This document shows positions 33,955 to 44,674 of a stretch of DNA of 64,000 nucleotides, one piece after another (the stretch's first letter is position 1; each line of letters opens with the position of its first letter). The notes beneath the pieces were generated by a model, which ran no database searches, was not told the DNA's origin, and saw only the letters and a program-made list of their open reading frames with translations. The DNA comes from Girardinichthys multiradiatus (taxonomy: Eukaryota > Chordata > Actinopteri > Cyprinodontiformes > Goodeidae). The translations under genes were made by a program, and so were the position numbers. Location of the stretch: positions 30,303,644 through 30,367,643 of the forward strand of contig NC_061806.1 in NCBI RefSeq assembly GCF_021462225.1, read 5' to 3'.

Positions 33955-34980
33955 AAAAAGAAAATATGATATTCCATATCATACCAACTATATCTATAAA
34001 GCGCTTTAAAACAACCACAGCTGCACATGACTGCAATCTCTAAGCTTACATTAAAAGAAAAAACATAAAAATATGACATAACAACTAAAAGAAATTAAAC
34101 ACAATTAAAACAATTAAAACAAACAAGGTCAAACTAAGTCTTTCTGTTGATGAAAGTCACAGAATAAAAATGGTGAGTTTTAAAAGCAGGCAGTGAAGGA
34201 GTCTCTAGAACTGAGCCCTGTGGGACCCCACATGACAGAAGAGTCTGAGTCTAAAATGTTGACACAAAACAACCAATCAGCCAGATAAGATCTGAACCAG
34301 TCGAGTGCTGGGTTCTGAATGTTCACTAAGTGATTTAAACGCCATATTAAAATGTGGTGGTCCACAGTGTCAAGAGCAGCAGAACCAAAACAGTACAGTA
34401 CCAGAATCACCTGCCAAAAAGATATCATTAATGGCTCTTAATAATGCTGATTCGGTAATATTATGGGCTTTAAAATGAGACTGAAAGATTTCCAGATTGT
34501 TGTTGACAAAATACAATCTAAAATGTTGAAACAAATGTCTATAATTAGCCGACACTGATTGATCTAGACCAGGTTTCTTAAGAAGAAGTTGAACTACTGT
34601 GAGTCCAAGTTTAGCAGGGGTCACACCAGAAGACAGTGATTTATAATGATGAGAACATATTGTGTAATACTTGGAAAGGCCTCTTAAAGAAATACTGGAG
34701 AACCAGGATCCCATGGAGAGCCGGGTGGCTTAAGAAGCCTCACCATATCCTCTAAAACAATCAGGCTTAAAGTGATTAAAGACAGTGGAGCAAGGAGCTG
34801 AGACAGGGGTCAGAGTCAGGAGATGGAAGTAGAGATCTTGTGGCAACCATTTCAATCAAAAACATTTCATTATTACAGATTTCAGGAGAGGTTTCTGAAT
34901 AAGGGTTCTGAGGAGGGTTATAAACAGAGTCAGTTGGGTTAAATAATAAGTTGTTTATGTCTGTTGGACGAAACATTTTC
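33955..34980 (-). mobile_element. decayed L2-like LINE fragment
   Basis: Minus-strand frames at 34714-34370 and 34428-34180 contain reverse-transcriptase remnants: LLLKKPGLDQSVSANYRHL, SHFKAHNITESALLRAIND and LDTVDHHILIWRLNHL. The order is that of L2-like elements. The 3' end near 33990 has an AAAGCGCTTTATAG-like tail. Several frames and stops show it is old. Confidence 0.65.
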
Positions 34981-34989
34981 AGAATATGT

Positions 34990-36225
34990 TGTTTTTGTGT
35001 CTTTGTGTTCTGGTACTGATGCCAGAACTCTTTAATTTTATGGATTTGATGTGATACCTTCAGTTTGTATTTTTTTTAATTGCTAATTTATTTTTGTGTA
35101 AAACTTTGCACTTTAAAATAAATCCTCAACTAACTGAATTTGTGTCTAAGTCCACATATCATAAACTTATTCATCTGTGTGTAAATCTGGAATTTTATAA
35201 ACAATTATCATTTGTTGTATTTTACTTATAATATTAAACTATTTAACTCTTATAACGATAGTACAACTTCTCTAGATGAATGTTTTAGTTTTCTCTACAT
35301 TTAAATTATTTCGTTTTACCTCCATCATGGTCTGTAGGTTTAGTTTTGGGTTTGAGCTACACTCCTGTTCAGACTCTATTTGGTTTCTATTGGTCCCCTT
35401 ACTTCCTGTGTTACATTATAAATTATATAAGCCTCTTGTGAGTCTCTTATTCCTGATTCTCTGTCCAACATGGCGTTGAATAATAACTGTCATGCCAGCA
35501 TCAATATAGTTTTTATTTCCCTCAGTATATTTAGTCCCAGAGTTCCTTTACTTAACATGCTACAGCTTTGTGGTTGCAGAGGTGGTTGATTTTCTGTGCT
35601 GTTGTGAGTTGTTTCTTATGGAAATGTATTTATTTAACTTTGATATGCCAATAATCTGTGTTTATGTCCTTCCAACTCTCAATGCTGACATAATCTTTAA
35701 CAGATATATAAAATTGAGATTATATTAGTTTCTTTTTTTAATGACAGTTTAGCAACAGAGGTTGACAGCTGTGGGCTTTTCTATTGCTGCTGCAAACACC
35801 GATATTTAGAAAACCCGGGTATCTGTTGGCAGATATTCCAGGTTGATTTAAATTTTATCTACATTTGGCACAAATGAACTGGCTGAAGCAATACCTTCTG
35901 TGTTGCCTCAGTAGCTTGAGCTGCCAGCTATCAACCAGTTAAACAGTCCCAAAGAAAACTCCAAAACGTGGGAATCATATTCATGGCATTTACTTCAGAA
36001 ATCTGGAAAACTGAAACACAATAAACTACATTTTGGTTTATATGGCAACTTCAATTGTCAAATAGTAGATAAAGCATAACAATTAATCCCAAACATAAAT
36101 TTTGGACATGCCACTACAATTAAAGCTAAGCACACTAATATCTAGGCCTGAAATCTGGTCAAACACATTGCTATCTAGCTTAGTACAACCATGCTAACAT
36201 TCATATGGTACGGTGGCCGGGGGGT
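34990..36225. other. intergenic, nothing recognised
   Basis: AT-rich sequence; the open frame at 35276-35479 has no recognisable domain. Confidence 0.5.
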
Positions 36226-36230
36226 GCAAA

Positions 36231-36430
36231 ACACTTTTACAAGTACCGGAACAAATTTACATTTCAGAAAACAAATTTACCTTTCAGAAAACACTTTTAC
36301 ATTTCAGAAAACAAATTTACATTTCAGAAAAAAAATTTACATTTCAGAAAACACTTTTACCATTCAGAAAACAAATTTACATTTCAGAAAACAAATTTAC
36401 ATTTCAGAAAACAAATTTACATTTCAGAAA
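36231..36430. repeat. 20-bp minisatellite with 60-bp higher-order period
   Basis: Ten 20-bp units of the type ACAAATTTACATTTCAGAAA, in perfect register. Units beginning ACACTTTTAC occur at 36231, 36291 and 36351, so a 60-bp higher-order repeat is visible in the first part. The unit contains no stop in any forward frame, which explains three overlapping open frames there. Confidence 0.92.
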
Positions 36431-36699
36431 ATCAACCGGAAAGGGAATGTACCAACGCCGAGGCTGACCCGGAAGTCAGCCTCAGGGCTGCATCCTTCGA
36501 AGGCCGTATTTGTAGGCCGATTACGTTACAGCGCGGCGACGAAGGCTGTCCCAATTCATGAATCATTCCGAGCAAATGCTGCCGACAAATGTGTCCTTAT
36601 TTTGCCCGGTTTGAAGGATGCGTTGTGAGTATCCTTCGCGGCCCATCATTTCCCATCATTCATTGCGGGTCAAAGCGGATTGGTCAAGCAGGGGAAGCC

Positions 36700-38196
36700 A
36701 TGGCGGACCATAGCAACAAAAGCTGTGAGTAAATTGTGGAAAATTACACTTTCTGTAACACAAATTAAGTTCTACAATGTTTTTAGTGCGGGAATATAAC
36801 TATGTAGACGTGAAATATCAGCTTGATTTATCTAGACATCGCTTAATTTCAAATGTGCTCCGACGTGTTCGGAGTTTTCCGTTCCCGGCGTAGTAACCGG
36901 CTCGCCTCGCCAGCCCTACCGGCGGTGAGGTGAGCTAGCCCGGTAGAGATCTGACCGGACTATCGGCACTAAGCTCCGCTGGCAGTCATCACAGTGAACG
37001 TTTAACACAAGTGATTTCTAACAGTTTATGTTATTATTTTAACTGTTACTGAAAATTGATTTAACATTTCAGGTGATATTAAGGCTAACCAGAATAAATG
37101 GTCAGTTTTATGTAATCCAACTGTATCGCTGGAGAGTGTGATTGAGAATAAATAAGCTTTACAATATGAATTTTTAATGAAGAAATGTGCTATATGTTTT
37201 AAAGGTTTATTTATAATTCAGTTAGCATTATAATTTCTGATTCCAGGTAAACCCGACGAGGAATACACCTCCAAATGTAAGTGAATCTCAGTAAAGAAGT
37301 GAAAAGTTTGAAAGAGCTTGTTTTAGACATTTGCATAGAAATATTTTCTTCAAATTAAGACAAATGTGAAATTAAAAAAGGCTTTATTTTTGCTCTGATA
37401 TTAAGCAAGATGTTTTTTTTTGGTATTTTCATATTTTTTTTTTTAGGTACAAAGCAGCAGACGGGCCAGTTTATTAAGCTCAGGGGTGAGAATCACCACC
37501 TTTTTACTGGAGCTAAAAACTCAGCCACCGTGGCTTGGAGGTACAATAACAACATTCTTTGCAGTCAGTTTCTGTCCAGTTTCAATAACTCCTATCTTTC
37601 TAACTTTCATAAATATCCATCCAGTGATTAACATACTTCTTTCGGTTTAGGACAATTCTGGAGAAGATGGACCAACAGGGGAAGGTCACCCCACTTGGAG
37701 GCCAAAACAATGTGGGACAATTTGAAACAAAAAAATAAGAATTTAGATTATGTTCAGAAGTTCTCATGTCACACAAATAAAAAATATTTCTAAAAGTCTT
37801 ATTGGTTTCTCTGTTTAGTCAACTCTTTTTTTTTTTTTTTCTTCCTTCTAACTTTAGGATTTTAAGTATCCAGGGTCAGGAGAGGGAGTCAGTGAAAAGC
37901 CCACTGCTGCTACTTGGCCCTGGTTTGTCTTTATGGATGAGGTGTTGGGACAGAGGTCTTCCACAACACCTCCTGTCCTAATTGCCTCCATCCCTGAGGA
38001 CCCTCCAGGGCCAAGCGGAGCGGTGGTCAACCAGATGGAGAAGGAAGACTGGGAAGGGGTCAGAAAAGAAAGAGGGACAGAGATGATGGAGTTGATCAGG
38101 GAGGACATGAGGGTACAGAGAGAAGCAGAGGAGAAGAGGGCACAGAGAATGGACAGACTGTTTTCCAAAGAATGGCACCAAAATAAGGTGCTATAA
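36700..38196 (+). pseudogene. PIF/Harbinger-associated Myb/SANT-like protein gene (one frameshift)
   Basis: Exons 36700-36724 (MADHSNKS), 37247-37276 (KPDEEYTSK), 37447-37540 (TGQFIKLRGENHHLFTGAK), 37651-about 37738 and 37858-38196. This is the pattern of the Myb-like DNA-binding protein encoded by Harbinger transposons, which helps the transposase bind ends and enter the nucleus. The last exon has DFKYPGSGEG, TAATWPWFVFMDEVLGQR and the C-terminal ELIREDMRVQREAEEKRAQRM. One extra base near 37694-37697 (CACTTGGAGGCC where one base fewer restores the KxxWDNLK motif) shifts the frame, and the donor of exon 4 is not clear. It converges on transposase exons at 38937-39390. Confidence 0.7.
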
Positions 38197-38326
38197 AAGA
38201 AATAAATAAATGTTTTTTGTTCAGATTGTTTCTTAAAGTTTTAAGGTGTTCTAATAAATTTCAAAATTGTTTTTGTCACCAATGTTATTTCCATTTGATC
38301 TAACAATACATCAACTTCATTTAAAG

Positions 38327-38677
38327 TCAGTCAGTCATTTTCTACCGCTTATTCCATAGTGGGTCACGGGGGAGCTGGTGCCTATCTCCAGCAGTCTATG
38401 GGCAAGAGGCAGGGTACACCCTGGACAGGTCGCCAGTCCATCACACAAACAACCATGCACACACTCATTCATACATCTAAGGGCAATTTAGAGTTACCAA
38501 TTAACCTAACAGGCATGTCTTTGGACTGTGGGAGGAAGCCGGAGTACCCAGTGAGAACCCACGCATGCACGGGGAGAACATGCAAACTCCATGCAGAAAG
38601 ACCCCAGGTTGGGAATTGAACCCAGGACCTTCTTGCTGCAAGGCAACAGTGCTACCAACTGCACCACCGTGCAGCAC
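38327..38677 (-). mobile_element. complete tRNA-headed SINE with 10-bp TSD, inside the Harbinger element
   Basis: Same family as 32932-33292, opposite strand: the tail (GTCA repeat) is at 38327 and the tRNA-like head (reverse complement of the A and B boxes) ends at 38677. TCATTTAAAG flanks it at 38317-38326 and 38678-38687. It lies between the two convergent Harbinger genes, so it inserted after the Harbinger element. Confidence 0.85.
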
Positions 38678-38936
38678 TCATTTAAAGTTATAAACAGAAT
38701 TTATTATGAAAAATACAAACAGCACTTTAAACAGAATGGGGGAAGAAAACATTCAAACAGATCAAGATTACAAGAAACAAAAGGCATAAAATAAAACTAT
38801 GTACAAGTATTTACAACGGCGACAGCAGGATCAACCTGAGTGACCGGTTCCTGGAAAAACCTCTTCAACAGAACAAAGAGGCAGATGTCTTTCTGAACAG
38901 AAAGTCTCTGGCGATGTGGCTAAATCTCTCACAAGG

Positions 38937-39390
38937 TCAGAGACATGGATGGGTTGCTGCAACTGAGACCTTTGGTTTGTCTTTCTGGATGGTGAGCAAA
39001 GCATCACACAGGTGGTCTGCAGATGTTTGTGATTCCTCTCTCCACTGTCGACGGTATCGTCCATCAAGTGGGTTTAAAGGGCTGGCTGAATTGACGGCTG
39101 CCACATCACTAAGAGGTAATCGGAAAAATGCAGAATTAGAAGATGGTGTTCACAAAATATTACAGTTAGTTATACCCCTCAAACATTAATCACAGCTATA
39201 TGCATATATGTGTATATATTATGTATAATGTATATATAAAATGGATCTAGGTCAAGACTTACGTGAGGTACAAAGGTGTCGTGCACCTCCAGCGCTTGCA
39301 GGAAGATGGCCCTGAATCTGGTTTTCATCATTCCCAAAACACGCTCTATTATAGAGCGTGTTTTGGGAATGAGGATAATATGAAGTCTTT
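38937..39390 (-). pseudogene. PIF/Harbinger transposase, C-terminal exons
   Basis: On the minus strand the exon near 39390-39252 reads RSIIERVLGMMKTRFRAIF then LQALEVHDTFVPH, matching the C-terminal DDE nuclease region (ERxFGxLKxRFR) of Harbinger/HARBI1-like transposases. A second exon, 39113-38937, has acceptor ACCTCTTAG and encodes VNSASPLNPLDGRYRRQWRE, ending in TGA. The upstream catalytic part is not recognisable, so the copy is incomplete. Confidence 0.6.
39328..39372. repeat. perfect 22-bp palindrome in Harbinger transposase exon
   Basis: TCATTCCCAAAACACGCTCTAT at 39328-39349 is followed by a single T and its exact reverse complement at 39351-39372. One half encodes the ERVLGM motif; the other half replaces the coding sequence expected upstream. 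Confidence 0.92.
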
Positions 39391-39394
39391 AAAC

Positions 39395-41180
39395 TCTTCT
39401 GGACTTGTATGACTTCCTGAGAAGTGAAGACAGAAAAATATGAACGACAATTAACAAAAACTATATATTTTAATGTACAGTAAGAGATTCTGGAAAAACG
39501 GTTGAAGCAGGCTATATTTTGAAAAAGCATAATTTAAAAATCTGAGTCCCTGTCTCTAGAACGCATGAATAAAAACCAAAGATACAGCTGGAATTATGCT
39601 GCTTTTTCTTTATATCTTGGATGTGAAAAATATTTGAAAAAATACAGTAAAAAGTGCTCCAGCGAAAGATCTTTGTGTGTTGTTTGTTTTTAAGATCACT
39701 ATTCTTTTTGAATCATGAAATTACATACAGCATAACACATCCACTAAAACCGCGTCTTGTTATCATGACGCCTTACAAACCTTGAAAGGTGAGACGCTTT
39801 TCCCCCCCAACCCTGCTGCTTCAAGCATTTGCTTCACAGACCGTTTAGGGACTAACTCCATATGTTTGTCCTCCAGACAAAGTGCAGCTGTTGGGACACA
39901 ATGATAGATCTCCTTGCTGGTCCTCTCCCACCAGCATAGGGGGCAAACAGTCTTACAACCTCAGCTAGAATCAAGAGACAAAATCAGACAAAAATCAGTG
40001 TGAGGAAGTGTTAATCTGTGAATTTGCAACATGTTCATTGCACAAACATACTGTACCATCCACTGGGTGTCTTGGTGTCTGTGGTGGGGGTGAAATTACA
40101 GAGTTCATCACAAAAAATTGAAAACAATTATGAAAAAAATAAATAAATAAAAAGTAGCAAATGCCACATGATTGGTGAATTCAAATGAAATTGATCCAGT
40201 AGGCTGCAACTTTATTACACAGCGTTGCCACACAGCAACCATCTTGCATTTGTCAGTTTGCTCCCTCAGAACATTGTTTGTGGCCATGCCTAAAACTTAT
40301 CATTTTTCAAACAAGTTGGTTTGTCAGAAATGCTGTTGTAATACTATATTCCTATAATTACTAATGCACATTATAGTGAACTCTCATATATTAGTAACAG
40401 TTTATTAGCAAAACAACATTATGTTAGTGATTAAAAAAAATGTTCACTCAAGAGGATGAACGTAAGAGTAGTGATAGCCTGATAATTTAGCAATATGGAA
40501 TGCTCCTTTTTAATAACAATAGTAATTAAGCTACTATTATTATCTAGCACATCAAATCTGTACCCTTTGGTAGTCACCAAGGGTGTGTTTGCTGTGTTTA
40601 CCATTTGATGCTTAATATATCTCTTGATTTTCTTAATACCTCTGGTATCATTAGGCTACTGCACATCTTGACTTCTGTTGTAGGCATTACACATTGGGAA
40701 GACGGGATGTTTTCACAGTGAAAATGTGATGATGCTCACATAGGTGTGAGTCAGTGTTGCAGATGAATCTAGCTCAACACCCCGTTTTCACCGTGGTCGT
40801 TTTGCTTTCCGGGAGCCTGCTTGATTGAAACAAAATGTGGATCTATGAAACTATGCAACTACTGTTGAAGATTCTGTTTCTGCATGACCTATTTCTTGCG
40901 TAATTTTTAAACACTGTTTTGCTGTAAAGTGTGAACGTTGGTGATGCGGCAGCAATGCTGAAGACAGCAAGAGGAGGGAGACTTGTCTAATACATCATTT
41001 TATTGTTGCCCTGTTTTTATGGTCGATATAACATTTGTGGACATGTTATGGATGTATGGTTCTGTGGCCTTTTCTAATCATCTCTTTGCTGCCCTAATTA
41101 AATATCTCTACCCTTGTTGCTCACTGCTACAGTTTACACACCATACCTGTTGATAACACATAAGATGCAACACATAGTCA
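39395..41180. other. repeat-rich intergenic sequence, little recognised
   Basis: At 39780-39965 a GC-richer segment is open in several minus-strand frames (one reads EVVRLFAPYAGGRGPARRS) but I cannot assign it. It may be part of the neighbouring transposons. The rest is AT-rich with no supported exon. Confidence 0.4.
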
Positions 41181-41189
41181 AAAATAAAC

Positions 41190-41400
41190 TGATACAAGAG
41201 GATGACAACCTTTAGGAGGGTTAAGAACAGGCATAGATAAAAGCAGGACTCTCCTCTCGGCCCATCTTAGGGATGAACCGAGAGGAGCTCCGGTATCTGT
41301 TCAATTGTATACTCTGTACACTGAACATTTTGGCATTAAATCTTGATTTTATACTTACTTAACCATTTCTCATTATTTCACAAGGTAAATACTTTGCTGG
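41190..41400 (+). repeat. possible LTR remnant
   Basis: A TATA-like AGATAAAAGCAGG near 41235, a hairpin with 10-bp arms (CTCCTCTCGG at 41251-41260 and its complement at 41278-41287), and an ATTAAA near 41335 have the layout of a retroviral-type R region. No TG/CA ends or target duplication were found, so this is tentative. Confidence 0.25.
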
Positions 41401-41639
41401 TTTTACTGGTTGGGTCTCACGGACCCGGTGATGAACAGGGAGGAAAGAGAGTAAAACTCCCATTTTGGTTTTGGTAAACTTTGGCAGCAACCAACAAAAA
41501 ACGGGCTTCACTGCCACCCCGTGATCGACAGGGTGAACAGGAGAATCCATTCATGTATAAATCGTTTGCTTCTGTCTGATTCTCTCAGTTAACCAATGGT
41601 GCTGAAGACAGATGTTAGAACCAGCCACCTCATTAACAT

Positions 41640-41965
41640 ACGGACACAGAAATGCAGAAATAAATAACTGTGGAATTGTAGAAATACAGAAATAAATGTA
41701 GGAAGAAATAAATAAAAGTATAAATAAATGTATGGATAAATAAATGTATAAATTAAAAAATTTATAAATGAATAAATACATAAATGTATAAATGTATAAA
41801 TACACAAAAAGGAGAAAATAAATGAATAAATAGATAAATAAATACATTTACATGTGTATTTATTTATTTTTATATTTATTCATTTATGCATTTATATATT
41901 TATATGTGTATTTATTTCTTATATTTATTTATTTATACATTTATATGTGTATTTATTTATTTTAC
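41640..41965. repeat. low-complexity AT repeat with inverted halves
   Basis: The left half (41640-41845) is made of variants of AATAAATGTATAAAT and the right half (41850-41965) of variants of the complementary TTTATTTATACATTTA. The two halves can pair into a long AT hairpin. Open frames with Tyr/Ile-rich proteins on both strands are artefacts of this. Confidence 0.7.
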
Positions 41966-42016
41966 ATTTTGTCATTTTTGGTCCCTCATAAATATATGAC
42001 TATAAAAAATCTTTTT

Positions 42017-42200
42017 GATGTGAGACAAGGCAAGTTTATTTATATAGCACATTTCAGTAACAAGACACTGTGCTTTACATGAACAAAACATAATAGAAAA
42101 ACAAACGGGCAATGCAGTGGCATAGTAAGAAAACAATAGGTATTAAAGGTTGTAAAATGATTAATAAAAATGAATAAAGTGATCAAATGATAAAAAAAAT
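42017..42200 (-). repeat. LINE 3'-end fragment
   Basis: GGCAAGTTTATTTATATAGC followed by ACATTTCAGTAACAAGACAC and GTGCTTTACATGAAC. Its reverse complement is a typical fish non-LTR 3' end (AAGCACTGT...GCTATATAAATAAACTTGCC). A weaker match to the end of the antisense LINE at 13797 is visible. Confidence 0.6.
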
Positions 42201-42215
42201 AAAATGATTCATAAA

Positions 42216-43482
42216 CTAAAGGGAAAAAACAATGTTTTGTAAGGACAACAGGAAAACATTTACCATTGCACTGGCAGAGTGAGGGACTTGATCAGTCTTT
42301 GTGACGCTCTGTGCCCTTGTAACCCGTATAATGTTGAGGGTGGCTGGCTCTATTTGCTTCCAAAAACCCATCAGGTGGGCATGACTTGCAAATCTGTGAA
42401 ACATATAAGTTATATTGATCAGGCTAATTCATTCACATCTTATTTCAGACCCCAGAGAAGGCCCATCCAGTACTTATACTATCTCCTCACATTGTCCTGT
42501 GCCTCTCATCTAATGTATTGCACATCTGGATTACTATCACTGAGCTGTAGACAGATGACATGAGCTGCCTCCAATTTTTATAACTTGCCTGGTTGAAATT
42601 ACAGTCAGTCATAACTCAGATCATCTCTGATAACCAAAACAAGCTTGACATAATTCCCAGCAATACTCACTGATTTGTAAATATGTAGTCATTTGATCTT
42701 AATTGTCATCTCTATTATCCAACTCTTGGACATTTAAGAATTATAGTCAGTATAGTCCACAGATAATGTTATTTTTACTGCTCTTCATGTAATAGCTCTG
42801 CTGATCTATGGTTCTAACTCACATACTGTGGATATTTTAATTACCTGGTAAAGAATCGTATGTCCTCATCAGACACAGAAAACCTCTTCAAACAGAACGT
42901 GCTGCTGATGGTCAAGTCCTCTATCTGTTTTCAGAGCTTTGATATCTCCTCGTCTTCGTTGAGGGAGAGATGAAGGGCAGCGGGCTCAGTACTGGCTCGG
43001 TAGTCATGTTCATGACAGGACCCTGGGTCATCTTCATCAGGGTCAGTCTGCATCACTGTTAGATCGGTGTTCGGTGGACGCTCTGTTCTTTCCCGTACTC
43101 CAAGTCGTGGTGTTGGAATATTATAGTTATTCCAATGAAAAAGCACAGGAACAGCTCCAGGTTGCAGTCGTCGACGTCCAGCAGGAGTGGGAGGCTCGAT
43201 CAGATCAGCAGTAACAAAATGTCGTGAACACACTCGGGAAGTATTTGTGACGATAAAATGATCTCTCCTGATCTTAACAGCCCATTGCTTCTGCAATAGG
43301 GAGTCCTTTGGAAAGGTGTGAAAGCTCAGGTAAGAATTGGACTTCGTTGATGCAGTCCAGAAAGGCACACAGCAGTGGTGGTTGGACCTGCTGTCCGTAC
43401 GTTGTTGAAACAACAATTTTGCCCGTTTGCATGTCATGTTTAGGATATGTAAATGGACAAGTGATGAGTAGAAGAGACTCAC
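42216..43482 (-). pseudogene. THAP-domain transposase remnant (ISL2EU-like, PIF/Harbinger superfamily)
   Basis: The minus-strand frame 43482-42931 has a THAP zinc-finger domain: CCVPFWTAST, SFHTFPKDS, WAVKIRRDHF, RVCSRHF, PAGRRRLQPGAVPVLF. It is followed by PRLGVRERTERPP. After an in-frame TGA (42931-42933) the frame continues KQIEDL, FCLKRF, DEDIRFFTR to a donor. The next exon, about 42404-42260, reads FASHAHLMGFWKQIEP. This is the order of THAP-DDE transposases of the ISL2EU type as I know them. The second zinc cysteine is Trp (CCVPFW), and the catalytic part is missing. Confidence 0.7.
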
Positions 43483-44674
43483 ATATAAATAACAAAAAGA
43501 GCGGTGAGGTGACTAGCTAGCATAGCGGGCGCTTTCAGCGACTACCGGATGTTAACAACCATCCTGATTTTTTTGCGGAAATTACATCACATTTCTACCT
43601 TTATTATTACATTTTCAACAAAAACGTGTTAATATTCACATTCCCCTGTCCGTTCTGAGAAAAACGATCCAAGAATGACGTTGATAGCCCCTACGGTTTC
43701 CGAGTTATGGGCAGTAGTTCGGGAGTATGTGCCACCATGTTATAAAGCCAGGCCATGATGAGATACAAAGTGTGGTGCTGCGTGACTGAGAAACAGCAGC
43801 TGTTGGGCGCTCATTAGTTACCATAGCAACAGAACACAGCTGCCAGTGACCTTAAGTAACCTCTGACAGAGAGCGGCTCTGAGGCTGAGATCAGGCCAGA
43901 AGCTTCCATGAGTGTTCACAATAAGTCAGTCATAGCTGACAACCACAATAGATTTTCAAAATAAGACCTACACATACTCTACAAAATAAAAGCATTTTTT
44001 TTCACACTGAACATCAGCCTTCCATATTTACAATTTTTTTTTTTTTAAAGCTGATAATAGCATAAACAATGATTTCAGACAAGCAAGCATGTTCTATATG
44101 ACCAATGGAAATAACCCAGACTTGAAAGGACAAACCTGCTAGATTTTCAAAATAAGACAAAACATGCTCTACAAAATAAAAGCCGTTACATTTTAAACTA
44201 TAGAATATTGCAGCACTGGGCTTCACACTAATGTTGGAGCTCATCCTGTATAGGAAATAGGACCAGGTCAGCCCTTTAAAATAAGGCTTACTGAAATTTT
44301 CAAAATAAAAGCCTCAAACTTCCATAGTTACCAATGATTTTTTTAAGCTGATAATAGCATAGACAATGATTTTAGAACAACTAATGGAACTAACCCAGAC
44401 CTGAAAGGACAACTTTGCTGGACTTTCAAAATAAGACAAAACATGCTCTACAAAATAAAAGCCTTTACATTTTAAACTATATATCATTGCAGGACTGGGC
44501 ATTACACTACTGTTGGAGTTCACCCAGTGTTGGAAATGGGAGTATGCTGGTCCTTTCAAATATGGCTTAATGAAACTTTCAAAATAAAAGCCTCAGCGTT
44601 CCATAGTTTGTATTGATTTTTTAAGTTGATAATAGCATACATAATGATTTTAGAATAGCAACCAGGTATATCTA

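Noticed and set aside
36231..36430. Regular repeats, CRISPR-like at first sight
   Set aside because: The units are directly adjacent with no spacers, and the genome is a vertebrate; it is a minisatellite.
41551..42082. Several Tyr/Ile/Phe-rich open frames on both strands
   Set aside because: They are translations of low-complexity AAATA/TTTAT repeats.
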